Positions 26,838-38,300 of a DNA stretch of 64,000 bases are shown in pieces; the stretch's first letter is position 1, and every line of letters starts with the position of its first letter. The notes under the pieces were generated by a model. That model saw only the letters and a program-made list of their open reading frames with translations, was not told where the DNA came from and did no database searches. The stretch is from Terriglobia bacterium (GTDB taxonomy: Bacteria; Acidobacteriota; Terriglobia; UBA7540), in NCBI GenBank assembly GCA_035712365.1, contig DASTAW010000058.1, positions 62,001 to 126,000 of the forward strand. Direction: 5' to 3'. Both the position numbers and the translations under genes were made by a program.

Positions 26838-29800
26838 ATGCCAAATAAAATTTCGGCCCGCTTGCTTGCCTGGTCGGAAATGATCATTGTTTGCCTGTTG
26901 ATTGGCCTGCCGATGAGTTTGCAGGCCCAGGTGACCGGTTCCATCAGCGGTTCTGTAAAAGATCCCAGTGGCGCCGCGGTACCTGGAGCGAAGGTAACAG
27001 CCACCTTGGTGACACAGAATTTTTCCACCAGCGCCGACTCAAACAGTGAGGGCTTCTACCAATTCACGGCCTTGCAGCCGGGAGCGTACACTCTGACGGT
27101 CGAAAAATCCGGTTTTCGCCGCACGACCCACACGGGATTGACCCTAACCGTGAATGAATCGCTGCGCGTGGATCTGACATTGGAATTGGGCCAAGTCACG
27201 CAAAGCGTTGAGGTATCTGCGGCGGGTAGCCTGGTCAATACTTCTTCGGCAACGGTCTCGGGCTTGGTGGACGATCGGCGGATTGTCGATCTGCCCCTCA
27301 ATGGCCGGAATGTGATTGGTTTGGCGGTCATTCTGCCGGGAGTAACCAACGTTAAAGCCCCGCAGAATCTGACCAACGCCCGCGGCGGACCCGAGATGGA
27401 CGTCAATGGCGGGCGGCCCAATATGAATCTCTTCACGTTTGATGGAGCCTATTTCAACAATCCTTCCAGAAATACGGGAATGAACTATCCACCTCCGGAC
27501 TCCGTTCAGGAGTTTCGCATACAGACCGCGAACTTCGACGCCGAATACGGGCGCAACCCCGGTGGCCAAGTAACGGTTGTGTCCAAAACCGGGACCAACC
27601 AGTTTCACGGATCGGCATGGGATTTCTTGCGAAATAATGTCCTTAACGCCCGAAACTTCTTCTCAGACACTGTGCCGAGTTTAAAGGAGAACCAGTTTGG
27701 TGCAGCGGCTGGAGGGCCGATCAAGAAGGATAAACTTTTCTTCTTCGGGTCCTACCAGGGCCTTCGCAGCCGCCCTCAATCTGTCGCCAGGCAGGCAACC
27801 GTTCCCTCGACGGCAGAGAGGAATGGCGACTTTAGCAGTCTTCCGCCGGGCACGCTGACCGATCCCATTGACCCGCTCACAAACCAGGGTTTCACAGATT
27901 CCTCCGGTGCCCCATGCGTCTCCAACAACATCGTCAACCCGAACTGTTTCAGCCCTTCGGCGCAGAAGTTCCTGAGTTTCGTGCCCACATCCTCTTCTGG
28001 TAAAGTCACAGCGCTGGCCAGCAGCCCGGTTAACGACGATACGTACTTCGGGAGAATCGATCTGAACTTGAGTTCAAAACACACCTTGTTCGGGCACTTC
28101 TGGATCGACAAGAATACCCGCACCAGCACACTGGGCGCAGGCAACATCCTTGGCTATGTTGGGCGAGCGGACAACGCGGAAACAGACCAAATCACTCTCA
28201 ATGACACTTACACGGCCAGCCCCATACTTCTCAACCAGGCTGTTATCTCTTATTTGCGAACCACATCAGCCGTTATCGCAACGACGAATCTGACCAATGC
28301 GGACCTGGGTGTCGGCATGCCGCAGTACGTCAGCACCGGAGGGATCAATCTCAGTGTCGGAGGCCAATTCAGTCTTGGTACTCCGGGCATCAATCAATTT
28401 AAGAACAACAACTATCAGGTCCGGGATGTCGTTACCTGGATGAAGGGTAATCATAACATCAAGTTTGGCGGCGAAGCTCTCTGGCTGCACTTCCTGCAGC
28501 GATTCATTGGATCACCGGGCTTCTCTTTCAGTGGTCAGCGGTCAGGAAATTCGGTGGCCGACCTATTGCTCGGAGCCTACAGCACTGCCAGCGTGAATTT
28601 TGGCGTTCGGGACAACGACGATGAAAATTTTTCGCCGAGTTTCTTTATTCAGGACACCTATAAAGTCACGAAGCGGTTGACGCTCAACTACGGTGTGCGT
28701 TATGAACCCTATTTCTTCTGGATTGACAGGCATAACCGCATTGACACGGTCTCGCCCGGCGCCCAATCCAAAGTGGTTCCGGATGCCCCTCCAGGAATTC
28801 TGTTTCCAAACGATCCCGGAATTCCGCGTGCCTTAGTGCCATCCGATCTCAACAATTTCGCGCCTCGCCTTGGGTTTGCCTGGGACGTCTTTGGCGATGG
28901 CAAGACCAGCGTCCGCGGTGCCTATGGCGTCTTTTATGAATCTGTCAATGCCGACTCGCTTGCTCAGGAGAACGCGCCTTTTGCCGGTTTTACAACGGTC
29001 TCCAACGGGCTTCTTGATAATCCGTTCGGCTCTATCGGCCAGGCTGCTCCTCCCAACGTACTCACCGGTAAATTCGGGTGCACACCTATTTCCACGGCGC
29101 CGGGGATCGATTGCCCGCTCTTCCCACTCCCTGTGGGCGGCGTCCTGACCGACTTGTCTCTTCGCACGCCTTACACTCAGACTTGGAACTTATTTGTCCA
29201 ACGCCAACTGAGCAACAGTACGATGCTGCAGGTGGGCTATGTGGGCAAGATTGGAACCAAAATAGAGGCGTTGCGCACCTACAATCCGGCAGCATTTATT
29301 CCCGGAACCACTTATGATCCCGCGACAGGGGTGGAGAATACGATTTCGACGCCTGATAACACCAACATCAACAGCCGTACAATCTACGAGCCGGGAATTC
29401 TGTCGCCGCAAGGCTTTCTGCTGGGTAACGACTTTCGGAGCTGGTATCACAGTCTTCAGGTCCAGCTCATTAAACGGTACAGTAATGGTTTCTCCGTCAT
29501 GGGTTCGTACACACTGGCCAAGTCAATCGACAGCAGCTCAACAGACAATCTGGGCGCAACGGTTTCCAATCCTTTCAACCTGCGCACGGAACGCGGCCGC
29601 TCGGATTGGGACCGACGCCATGCTTTCGTCGCCTCCTACCTCTGGTCGCCGCCCCTCAAATTCCAAAACCACTGGATGAACACAGCCTTTGGCGGCTGGA
29701 CATTTGCAGGGATTACCTCGCTTCAAAGCGGCGATCCACTCACCTTCTACTACGGCACCGACGTGGCCTTGGACGGCACAGGGTCGGGGGAGCAGCATTC

Positions 29801-30233
29801 ATTCCTCACAGGGCAGCCAATCGCTATGAGCCATTCCAACCGGGGAGCCATGATCGATCAGTTCTTTAACGGCAACGCCTTTGTCAATCCAACCTGTGGG
29901 TTTGTTCCGCAAACTGGCAACCCGTTGGCTATTGAACAGCAGAACTGCGCCCCGTCCGACATCATCTACTCGTTACTGGGCCGCTACGGCCAGTCCGGGC
30001 GGGGCATTCTAAGTGGCCCCGCATTCAGCAACACGGACTTTTCAATCATGAAGGACTTTGCTTTGAAGGAGCGGTACAAACTCCAGTTTAGGGCCGAAAT
30101 GTTCAACGCGTTTAACCAGGTGAACTTTAATGACCCAGATACGACCGTTGAGGATGGGCCTGGGACGTTCGGAGCGATTCAGGGGGCGGATTCTGGCCGC
30201 GTTATCCAGTTTGCACTAAAGCTTATCTGGTAG
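26838..30233 (+). CDS. TonB-dependent receptor, Oar/SusC-like, with carboxypeptidase-regulatory-like domain
   Basis: 1131 residues from ATG 26838, preferred over ATG 26805 because GGAGGAG lies just before it. A signal peptide ends at LPMSLQAQ. Residues ~28-115 are the Cna-B type domain (GSISGSVKDPSGAAVPGAKV, GFYQFTALQPGAYTLTV). A recognisable plug follows (RIVDLPLNGRNVIGLAVILPGV, DAEYGRNPGGQVTVVSKTGTN), then a large barrel with FQGSLRSRPQS-like loops, FFIQDTYKVTKRLTLNYGVRYEP and the end FNAFNQVNFNDPDT plus a terminal aromatic strand finishing LKLIW. Directly upstream of two GH20-like genes on the same strand, so it probably imports the oligosaccharide they act on. No SusD homologue is present. 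Confidence 0.92.
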   Translation: MPNKISARLLAWSEMIIVCLLIGLPMSLQAQVTGSISGSVKDPSGAAVPGAKVTATLVTQNFSTSADSNSEGFYQFTALQPGAYTLTVEKSGFRRTTHTGLTLTVNESLRVDLTLELGQVTQSVEVSAAGSLVNTSSATVSGLVDDRRIVDLPLNGRNVIGLAVILPGVTNVKAPQNLTNARGGPEMDVNGGRPNMNLFTFDGAYFNNPSRNTGMNYPPPDSVQEFRIQTANFDAEYGRNPGGQVTVVSKTGTNQFHGSAWDFLRNNVLNARNFFSDTVPSLKENQFGAAAGGPIKKDKLFFFGSYQGLRSRPQSVARQATVPSTAERNGDFSSLPPGTLTDPIDPLTNQGFTDSSGAPCVSNNIVNPNCFSPSAQKFLSFVPTSSSGKVTALASSPVNDDTYFGRIDLNLSSKHTLFGHFWIDKNTRTSTLGAGNILGYVGRADNAETDQITLNDTYTASPILLNQAVISYLRTTSAVIATTNLTNADLGVGMPQYVSTGGINLSVGGQFSLGTPGINQFKNNNYQVRDVVTWMKGNHNIKFGGEALWLHFLQRFIGSPGFSFSGQRSGNSVADLLLGAYSTASVNFGVRDNDDENFSPSFFIQDTYKVTKRLTLNYGVRYEPYFFWIDRHNRIDTVSPGAQSKVVPDAPPGILFPNDPGIPRALVPSDLNNFAPRLGFAWDVFGDGKTSVRGAYGVFYESVNADSLAQENAPFAGFTTVSNGLLDNPFGSIGQAAPPNVLTGKFGCTPISTAPGIDCPLFPLPVGGVLTDLSLRTPYTQTWNLFVQRQLSNSTMLQVGYVGKIGTKIEALRTYNPAAFIPGTTYDPATGVENTISTPDNTNINSRTIYEPGILSPQGFLLGNDFRSWYHSLQVQLIKRYSNGFSVMGSYTLAKSIDSSSTDNLGATVSNPFNLRTERGRSDWDRRHAFVASYLWSPPLKFQNHWMNTAFGGWTFAGITSLQSGDPLTFYYGTDVALDGTGSGEQHSFLTGQPIAMSHSNRGAMIDQFFNGNAFVNPTCGFVPQTGNPLAIEQQNCAPSDIIYSLLGRYGQSGRGILSGPAFSNTDFSIMKDFALKERYKLQFRAEMFNAFNQVNFNDPDTTVEDGPGTFGAIQGADSGRVIQFALKLIW

Positions 30234-30266
30234 ACCAGAATACGGATTACCCGTGGAGTATCCTTT

Positions 30267-30286
30267 GGTGGGCTGGAGAACCCACC
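30267..30286 (+). terminator. Weak stem-loop after the TonB receptor
   Basis: GGTGGG (30267-30272) and CCCACC (30281-30286) form a 6-bp stem with an 8-base loop, 34 bp after the receptor stop codon. There is no strong T-tract. It may partly terminate transcription before the hexosaminidase-like genes. Confidence 0.3.
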
Positions 30287-30437
30287 CATCATTGTACTCC
30301 TCATGCGACTGCTCATAAGCAATCAGGGTTTGGGAATTGCCCAACTGGGGCGTTGTTTTGCGACTCCCGGTCCTAGTCAGCATCCACAGAAAAAGCTGTT
30401 ATTTAATTTTGCGACCCGCGAAAAGCGCTTCATAAGA

Positions 30438-32780
30438 ATGAACATGCCTAAAAAAATCGGCCCATGTGTGTGCCTGCTGATATTAATCGTAGGAGTTGCG
30501 CAACCCAGCCATGGCGCAGCCACGTCAGACCTATTTATGCGCGGCTACAGTGTGATTCCCATTCCGCAGAAGGTGGAATTCAAGGGCGGGGATTTTGAAA
30601 TCGGCAGCGGATGGCGGTTGCAACTGGGCCAGGGTGTGAAACCTGACGACGTGGCCGTTGAGAGCCTTAAAGAAGGCTTGGCCACGCGCCATGGGATTAC
30701 ACTCGAAACGCGTGGACGGGGCAATGCAATCGATTTGGTTGTCCAGCCAGGATCAGTCGAGATCGGGCAAGCGGCGGACAAGAACAAACAGGCGCTGGAA
30801 GAACAGACCTACAGGCTGGAGCTTGCCGGCAGCGGAATCAAGATCACGGCCAATGCGCCGACGGGATTGTTCTATGGTGTTGAAACACTGGTTCAACTAG
30901 TGAAGCATGCGGATGGAAAGCTCTGGCTGCCACAGGCAACCATCACCGACTGGCCCGATCTCGAGCAGCGCAATATCTACTGGGACGATAACCATCATCT
31001 GGACCGAATGGAAGTCTTAAAGGAGGCGCTGAAGCAGGCGGCGTTTTACAAAATCAATGGATTTGTGATCAAGCTGAACGATCATTTCGAGTGGAAGAGC
31101 GCGCCGGCGCTCGTAAATCCTTACGCGCTGACGCCGGCCCAGTTGCAGGAGTTGACAGACTACGGGCTGAAGTACCACGTGCAGTTGATTCCATACCTGG
31201 ACGGCCCCGCCCACATTGACTTCATTCTGAAGCATCCGGAATACGCGAACTTGCGGGAGTTCCCAGACAGTAACTATGAGCTGTGCACGACGAACCCGAA
31301 TTCGTACAAGCTGCTAGAAGGCATGTACCAGGACCTGCTGGACGCCAATAAGGGTGTGAACTACTTCTACCTTTCCACGGACGAGCCCTACTTTGTAGGG
31401 ATGGCAGACAATGATCAGTGCCATTCCAAACAGCGTGCCGATGAACTTGGCAGCCGCGGCAAGCTGCTGGCCGAATTTGTGACCAAAACGGCGAACTACC
31501 TGCACGCCCGGGGAAGGAATGTCGTCTTCTGGGGGGAATTTCCTCTGGTCCCAGATGACATCCCTTCACTGCCTGCTTACCTGATTAATGGCGAAGTTTA
31601 TGGCAAGACGTTCGACGAAGCCTTTAAGGCACATGGGATTAAACAGATGATTTTCACATCCACCGTCGGGTGGAAGGAACTCTTGTTCCCCAGCTATTAC
31701 GTCCGTCCCGCGACGGAAATGCTCCCTGGCCCATCGGGCGGCGCCTTTGAGCCAGTCCCTCCTGGTCCCGGAGTTATACCGGAAATGTTTAACCTGATTT
31801 CTTACGCGCCTGACCGAGATTTTGCGGAAATCATTGGGGCGAACGTTTGCGGTTGGGGGGACGCAGGTTTGCCTCCGGAGACGATGTGGCTGGGGTACGC
31901 CACCGGGATGGCTTCAGCATGGCATCCCGGCGCTGAGGGTCCGCGGCAACTGATGGCGTCATTTTACAAATTATTCTACGGAGCCGGCACGGAGAATATG
32001 GGCCAAATCTACCAGATGATGAGTGAGCAGGGCCAATTTTATAAGGATAGCTGGAATGTCGTCGCCTCGAACGCTCGGAAGGGCATCTGGGGAGATTATG
32101 CCCCGGTTATATACAAGCCGCGAATGCCCGCGGAAGACCAAACACTGCCGCTCCCGCCTCCGCCTTCCGACGCACTCCTGAACAGAGATCCTGGATGGGC
32201 GCAAACGAATGCCAGAAGGATCCAGTTGGCTTCGTCCTTTTTTTCGCAGAGCGACACGCTGATGGATGTCCTGAACAGGAACGTGCAAACGGTGCAGTTT
32301 AACAATTACAATTTGCAAGTTTACATTTCCATCGCCGACTTATATCGGCAGAACCTGGAAATGTTGATGGATCTCGAACGCATCGATTCGCTCCTCGATT
32401 CTGCGAAAGAAGCTGCCTCAAAGGCTCAGGCCGAGGAAGCGGTGGCAGACGTTGACCAGGTGCTGGACGTTGCCCGGAATATTCGCGACCGCCGTAACGC
32501 GGCCTATGCAAACGCCGTACAAACCTGGGAAGAGAGCTGGTATCCGAGAGTCGGAGAAGCGAACGGACGGAAGTACCTGGACGAGGTTGACGATGTGAAG
32601 GACCATCTGCCGGTGCGGACCGTGGATCTGAGCTATCTGATCTACCGCGAATTGCTGTTGCCCCTGGGTCAATGGTATGACCAGGTGGAGGCGGCGCGGA
32701 ATCTATACGCGAAAGACTACGGCCTTCCCGCTCGCAACGATAAACTCAACTGGAAAGACTACAAGACGCTGTCTCATTGA
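30438..32780 (+). CDS. GH20-like beta-N-acetylhexosaminidase, copy 1
   Basis: 780 residues from ATG 30438; this matches the length of the next gene and begins a clean signal peptide (GPCVCLLILIVGVAQPSHGA), whereas the upstream ATG at 30303 adds an odd tail. Residues ~35-160 form the GH20b-type entry domain (VIPIPQKVEFKGGDF ... APTGLFYGVETLVQLV). The TIM barrel follows with ITDWPDLEQRNIYWDD (conserved Arg), KINGFVIKLNDHFEW, and the catalytic Asp-Glu pair D315-E316 in FYLSTDEPYF. The C-terminal ~250 residues are helical and charged, with heptad character. GH20 enzymes cut terminal N-acetylglucosamine or -galactosamine by substrate-assisted catalysis. Exported. It is adjacent to a paralogue and a TonB receptor. 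Confidence 0.75.
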   Translation: MNMPKKIGPCVCLLILIVGVAQPSHGAATSDLFMRGYSVIPIPQKVEFKGGDFEIGSGWRLQLGQGVKPDDVAVESLKEGLATRHGITLETRGRGNAIDLVVQPGSVEIGQAADKNKQALEEQTYRLELAGSGIKITANAPTGLFYGVETLVQLVKHADGKLWLPQATITDWPDLEQRNIYWDDNHHLDRMEVLKEALKQAAFYKINGFVIKLNDHFEWKSAPALVNPYALTPAQLQELTDYGLKYHVQLIPYLDGPAHIDFILKHPEYANLREFPDSNYELCTTNPNSYKLLEGMYQDLLDANKGVNYFYLSTDEPYFVGMADNDQCHSKQRADELGSRGKLLAEFVTKTANYLHARGRNVVFWGEFPLVPDDIPSLPAYLINGEVYGKTFDEAFKAHGIKQMIFTSTVGWKELLFPSYYVRPATEMLPGPSGGAFEPVPPGPGVIPEMFNLISYAPDRDFAEIIGANVCGWGDAGLPPETMWLGYATGMASAWHPGAEGPRQLMASFYKLFYGAGTENMGQIYQMMSEQGQFYKDSWNVVASNARKGIWGDYAPVIYKPRMPAEDQTLPLPPPPSDALLNRDPGWAQTNARRIQLASSFFSQSDTLMDVLNRNVQTVQFNNYNLQVYISIADLYRQNLEMLMDLERIDSLLDSAKEAASKAQAEEAVADVDQVLDVARNIRDRRNAAYANAVQTWEESWYPRVGEANGRKYLDEVDDVKDHLPVRTVDLSYLIYRELLLPLGQWYDQVEAARNLYAKDYGLPARNDKLNWKDYKTLSH

Positions 32781-32849
32781 GGATTTTCGAGGCGCGTGCT
32801 TTCAGCCTCGAATCAGTCCTCATAGAAATTTCGCCGGGAGAGCAATCGC

Positions 32850-35186
32850 ATGGTCGAAGAAATCGCACGACGGGCTTGTCTGCTGGTGATGATTGCATGT
32901 TCAGCTCAAACCGTAATCGGGGCCGCTCCCTCGGAGCTCTACTCGCGGGGCTACACCTTGATTCCGCAGCCGCAGCGGGTTGAATTGAAAGGGCAGAATA
33001 TTGAGATCGATGGCAGTTGGAAGCTGCAGGCTGCCCGCAGTGTGAAACCTGACGACGTGGCAGTGGAAATTTTGAAAGATGGCCTGAAGGACCGTGATGG
33101 CATTACACTCGCCACTCGCGGGCCGGGCAAAGCAATTGACCTTGAGATTCAGCCGGGTTCGGTTGAAATTGGGCAGGCAATCGACAGTCAGAAGCAATCG
33201 CTCGAAGAACAAGCGTACAGACTGGAAGTCAACGGCGGCGGTATCAGGATTATCGCGAATGCGCCTGCTGGTTTGTTCTACGGCGCTGTGACGCTGGTGC
33301 AACTGGTAAAGCGGTCGGATGGAAAGTTATGGCTTCCGGCGGTGGCCATCACTGACTGGCCGGACGTGCGTCTGCGCGAGATTTTCTGGGACGAGCAGAT
33401 GCACATGGACCATTTTGATGTATTGAAACAGGCCATCCGCCGCGCGGCGTTCTTCAAGATTAACGGTTTTGCGCTCCGGCTGAATGAACATTTTGAATAT
33501 GCCAGCGCGCCAGCCCTGGTGGATCCATACGCATTTTCTCCCGCCCAGCTTCAAGAATTGACCGATTACGGATTGCATTATCACGTTCAGGTAATCCCAT
33601 ACCTGGATGGCCCCGCGCACGTCAATTGGATTCTCCAACGCAGCGAATACACGAAGCTTCGCGAATTTCCCGAAAACGCCTTCCAGATGTGTTCAAGCAA
33701 TCCGGACACCTACAAGCTGCTCGAGGGACTTTTTCAGGATTTAATAAACGCCAACAAAGGCGTCGACTATTTTCATCTTTCAACGGACGAGGCATGGTTT
33801 ATTGGAAAGGCCGACAATGACCAATGCCATTCAGCAGAAGCGGCAAAGCAGGCTGGAAGTCCCAGCAAGCTTCTCGTGGACTTCACTAAAAAGGCCGGCG
33901 GCTACCTTCACGACCATGGCCGCCAGGTGATCTTCTGGGGGGAAGACCCTTTGCAGGCCGAGGATATTCCTCTTCTGCCATCTTGGTTGATCAATGGCGA
34001 AATCTATTCACCTGCTTACAACCAAGCCTTCCGGGCACACGGCATCCAGCAAATGATCTATACAAATTCGCTCCCCGATGCGCCACTGTTTCCCAGCTAT
34101 TTTGTCCTCTCACCCAAAGAGCAGGTGCATCCTCATACGGAGAGCGAAGATCAGGCCACGCAGGTTTTTAACGAGATTTCCTATACGTCGGGGCGGCAGG
34201 AAGCGGACCTGATTGGAGTGGATATTTATGCCTGGGGTGATCTGGGGCCACACCCGGAAACTTATTGGCTGGGATATGCGGTTGGAGCTTCCGCCGCATG
34301 GCATCCGGGATCACCTGCCCCGCGGGAGCTGGAGCAAAATTTCTACCGATTGTTCTACGGAGAAGGCTCGGGGCAGATGGACCGCCTTTATCAGCTATTG
34401 AGCAGGCAGGCGCAGTTTTTCGCCAGCAGTTGGGACAGCAAACCGTCCGGTGAACTGCCATTGATATTCGGATACTCGTACGGCATCGGGCCGTTTGTGC
34501 CTCACATTGAGACGCTTCCGCTTCCATCCGTGCCGTCCGCCGATTATCTGCACCTCCAGAACGATTGGCGGCAGGAAAATGCGCATCGCATGGAACTGGC
34601 ATGGAAGTTTCTCGGCGAAAATGATGAGTTGATGAACCTGCTTTACACCAAACTATCGTCGGTTGAGTTCAATCGATACAATCTTGAAGTTTATCTCTCA
34701 CTGGCTGAAATCTGCCGCCATAATCTGAAGCTGCTGCAAAGATTGGAGGCCATCAGCAATGATCTTGAAAGCGCCCAGAACGAGGCGGGAAAACTGCATT
34801 ACGCGGACGCGGTCAGTGCGCTCGACCATGCTCTGGACACCGCCAGCTTAATTCGCGACGATCGTAACCAGGCGCTCTATGATGCCACCGAGATATGGTA
34901 CAAGAGTATTTTTCCGCGTGTACGGGAAGCGAATGGACGGCACGTGGCGCGTGATCCGCAGGACTTTGTGTCGGTTGCAACCAGTGAATCGGCCCGTCGA
35001 AGCCAGATCGGTTTGCTCTATCTGATTGACCGGGAGTTCTCGCTGCCGTTTGGCGAGTGGGTCAATCAGTTGCAGGACGTGAGAAACCGCTACGCGACTG
35101 CGCACAAGCTTGCCAGCCGGGACGGGAAATTCGACTGGCAGGACACATCCACCCTGCACAGCCAGGGAGTCAATCGCGAGCTTTAG
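32850..35186 (+). CDS. GH20-like beta-N-acetylhexosaminidase, copy 2 (tandem paralogue)
   Basis: 778 residues, start set by GGGAGAG upstream. It parallels copy 1 along its whole length: signal peptide ending VIGA, entry domain (TLIPQPQRVELKGQN), barrel (ITDWPDVRLREIFWDE, KINGFALRLNEHFEY), the catalytic pair D313-E314 in FHLSTDEAWF, and the same long helical C-terminal part ending near KFDWQDTSTL. By eye roughly half the residues are identical, so the pair arose by duplication and has since diverged, likely in linkage or sugar preference. The 69-bp gap implies co-transcription. Copy 2 lacks a segment of about 20 residues near the middle (copy 1 has GPSGGAFEPVPPGPG). Confidence 0.75.
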   Translation: MVEEIARRACLLVMIACSAQTVIGAAPSELYSRGYTLIPQPQRVELKGQNIEIDGSWKLQAARSVKPDDVAVEILKDGLKDRDGITLATRGPGKAIDLEIQPGSVEIGQAIDSQKQSLEEQAYRLEVNGGGIRIIANAPAGLFYGAVTLVQLVKRSDGKLWLPAVAITDWPDVRLREIFWDEQMHMDHFDVLKQAIRRAAFFKINGFALRLNEHFEYASAPALVDPYAFSPAQLQELTDYGLHYHVQVIPYLDGPAHVNWILQRSEYTKLREFPENAFQMCSSNPDTYKLLEGLFQDLINANKGVDYFHLSTDEAWFIGKADNDQCHSAEAAKQAGSPSKLLVDFTKKAGGYLHDHGRQVIFWGEDPLQAEDIPLLPSWLINGEIYSPAYNQAFRAHGIQQMIYTNSLPDAPLFPSYFVLSPKEQVHPHTESEDQATQVFNEISYTSGRQEADLIGVDIYAWGDLGPHPETYWLGYAVGASAAWHPGSPAPRELEQNFYRLFYGEGSGQMDRLYQLLSRQAQFFASSWDSKPSGELPLIFGYSYGIGPFVPHIETLPLPSVPSADYLHLQNDWRQENAHRMELAWKFLGENDELMNLLYTKLSSVEFNRYNLEVYLSLAEICRHNLKLLQRLEAISNDLESAQNEAGKLHYADAVSALDHALDTASLIRDDRNQALYDATEIWYKSIFPRVREANGRHVARDPQDFVSVATSESARRSQIGLLYLIDREFSLPFGEWVNQLQDVRNRYATAHKLASRDGKFDWQDTSTLHSQGVNREL

Positions 35187-35330
35187 TTCGATAGCGGGGA
35201 CTTCGAACACAGGCCGCACACGACACGAGCCTCAATCGAGAACAACTTCATCGTTACAGCCATGACGGCGCAGCATGAATTCTGGAACGCCGGAGGAAGG
35301 TTCCGCGCCCACGCCCATTTTCTCACGTTC

Positions 35331-38300
35331 TTAGTGCCAATGCTTCAGAAACCAGTTGGCGATGTCAGGTTGATTTGCGCCAGCCCTGATCGAAAGCGCG
35401 CCTGAAGGTGCGTTTCGGTAGGAATTGGAGACCGGCTCCAACTCCCGTTCCAGGTCACTTTGTGGAACCAACCGGTCGAGGCCATCAACCATAAGGGCCA
35501 GCAGCAGCGGACGAGGCGCAAGAGCCGCTTCGACATCCGGAATGTCCCCCGCCTCGAGGATTCCCGGCACCACGACATCCTGCGGCACATAGCCGAAATT
35601 GTTTTCCAGCATCGAAGAAAAGCTCACAAGCCCGCCTTGGATGGCGATTGTACGCACGTCGTCCTCATAAAGCCCGCCCAGGATTGCCAGCAGCCCACCC
35701 AGAGGCTCGACATGCTGCTCGATTTCCGGTCCTATCTGCCATTGGGGCGATTCATTGAGGAGGAGGTGTTCCGGATTTGCAGGATAGAATGAGTCTCCCC
35801 ACAAACCGAATCGGCCTGAATCGATATCCTGCAGGCTTCTGAGATAGACCAGAACGGTCCGCAGGTCCCTCAAGCGCATACCAAGCATGGTTTCGCCCAT
35901 CATCAGGACCGTATTGGCCTGCGTGTTTTCGTCACCGTCCGGATCTCGCCGTCCATCTGGCGTCGCCTCTCCTGTAGCTCGCACGTCAGCAAGGCACACG
36001 GCAGTGCCGGCATTGAGAAGCGCCTCTATCTCTGTCGCGCGCTTCGCCAGGAAGAGTTCTTTTCCCCCCTCCGAAACCGCAACTACCGCAGGGACTCGGG
36101 CCGCTTGCCGAGGCCGAGGCATAAGAAGAAGCATTGGAACAACCAGCCCCGGCTCAACCTCAAGGGAAATGGCCTCGACCCGACTGTTCGGCATCTCCTT
36201 GCTCCATTCAACCGTGGCCTTGGGATGAGGAGTTGGTTCAATATTCCCGAGTTTTTTGGCCCACCGTGCCTGGAGCGATTTCAACCTTGCCTGTTGGGTC
36301 ATATTGCTGAATTCTGCTCTGGCAGCGGCTACCTCCTTTTTGCCCACTTCAGCCGCAATTTCGTGTGGCGTTCTACGGTGTAGCCGGGAAGAAACCTCCG
36401 GGGTCAAAACTGTGAGATCGGTGACGGGTTGCCGCTCAACATCGGGGCGCGGGGCCAGGTTTTCCAGAGGCGAACTCTTATCATTCTCGAACGGTGAAGG
36501 GATTCCGAACCAGTGCTCAAGAGTAGGGTAAAGCGACCGGCGCTGTGCAGGGCCGATATTCCAGGCTTCACCGGGGCCAGGAAAGGGCCCGAACCCGTGC
36601 GCGTCCGCCAGATTGTCCAGAGCATCATAGAAGCTATAGACCTTGCGGTAGCGCGCCCAGGCCGGCAGGTCCTCGACATGCCAACCCAGTTCATACGAAT
36701 ACACAAATTTGCGGGGTGCGACTGATGCACAGATGAACCATTGCATGAATTGATCGGCAATGCCTCGGCGAATCACTCGTGTGGTGTCCCAGTCCATCAG
36801 GCCGGGATCAGCCAGATCAAGCGGCCATTGATTCCTGGTGGGGATGAACCGCGGAACTTCAGGAGTCGATTCTCCGAAGTTGAAAGGGACAACCGCTGCA
36901 ACCCGTTGGTCGAGAGCCGCCGTTACGGCAGCAGGGTCGCCGCCACCGGCCACGGCGCCCAGCACAATGATGGCCTTCTTGTTGATGTCGGGGCGGGCGT
37001 ATAGCAGGTCAATGGCACGTTCCGTGTCCCATACCATCCAGGTTATCAGGCTGCTGCCGATCAGATACAGTTGCTCACCCTCGACATATCGAGAATTGTA
37101 ATTTGATCGGTCCCAGGGATAAGTTGTAATCCTTTCGCCGTAGCCCACCTGGTCCATCACGAGCACAGCGCAACCTGCACGAGCCCAGATAATCCCCATA
37201 TCCTGGAGTTCAAATTGAGTTTTGGGCGCGTGCAGGCTGTGAAGGATAACGATCCCGGGCATGTCACGGCGAGACTTGTCAGGAAGATATAGGTTCGCCG
37301 CAACCCAGACTCCCGGCTGGCTCTGAAATACAATGTTTTGCCTCTGATAGCCCTTGCCGTGGAATTCAGAGATCAAACGAATGTCGAGTGGGCACTTGTC
37401 TGGAAACCTGCCCAGTGCCGCCTTCAGCGCTTGCAATCTGCGATCGCGAAAGAGTTCCCAATCGGACCGGGAGCGTACCTGATTCCATTCATCACGATCC
37501 TTGTCGAGCATTTCAAGGATTCGGTTGTGGAGATAAGAGTCGAACATGCTCGAGAGGTCCATCTGCTTCCGTTGCGCGGATGAAAAGACCCGGCTTGGAA
37601 GAAAGCTCAGGTCACCAGTCCGTTGCCGGGCCTCAGGTCCAGGCAACTGCGATGGATCTTGGCTAACGAGTTTCAGGCGGCGGTACCGCGCCGGGCAGAA
37701 AGGCGTCGCGCTCTCGGTGACAGGAAGAACGCTGGCCTCACCGGCTTCCTCATCACGCCCTGGCCGGTGACGCCACAACAGGATGCGCCAAACCGTTGGA
37801 ATCTGGATTTCACCGAGTACAGCGCTGACCTGATCGAGTGGAATATCCAGCCGTGCGAACCAGGCGTCCGGCTCCTTCCAGGCCGACCCTCGAACTGAGC
37901 TGTTCCATTCCGTGTGAGGCGATGAGAGCCGAGGGCTTCCCTGGTGCCCGGAGGCGTCGAGCAAAGTCCCACGCGGGTTGATGGCATACTGCGCGTAATA
38001 GGAACCGGAAGTGGCCAGATAGACCTGGAAATTGTCGTCGCCGAGCACGCCACCGTCACGCTCATTGGCACGGGCAATGACATGATATGGTTCAATACAT
38101 CGAGCCAGAACCGCTAGTGTGTGCCCGTCTTGAACAAGCTTGACCTCGGTCGGAAATTCCGGGACCCTCTCTGCGGGTTCATTGCGCAGCAAAGCCCAAA
38201 CAGGAACGTTGCGCCATCCTGCACCGGTCCAGCTCTCGTGGAGATCAGGGAGATTCCTTCGATAACCCACGAGGACTGGTGGTTGGTTGTTGCCAAGCAG

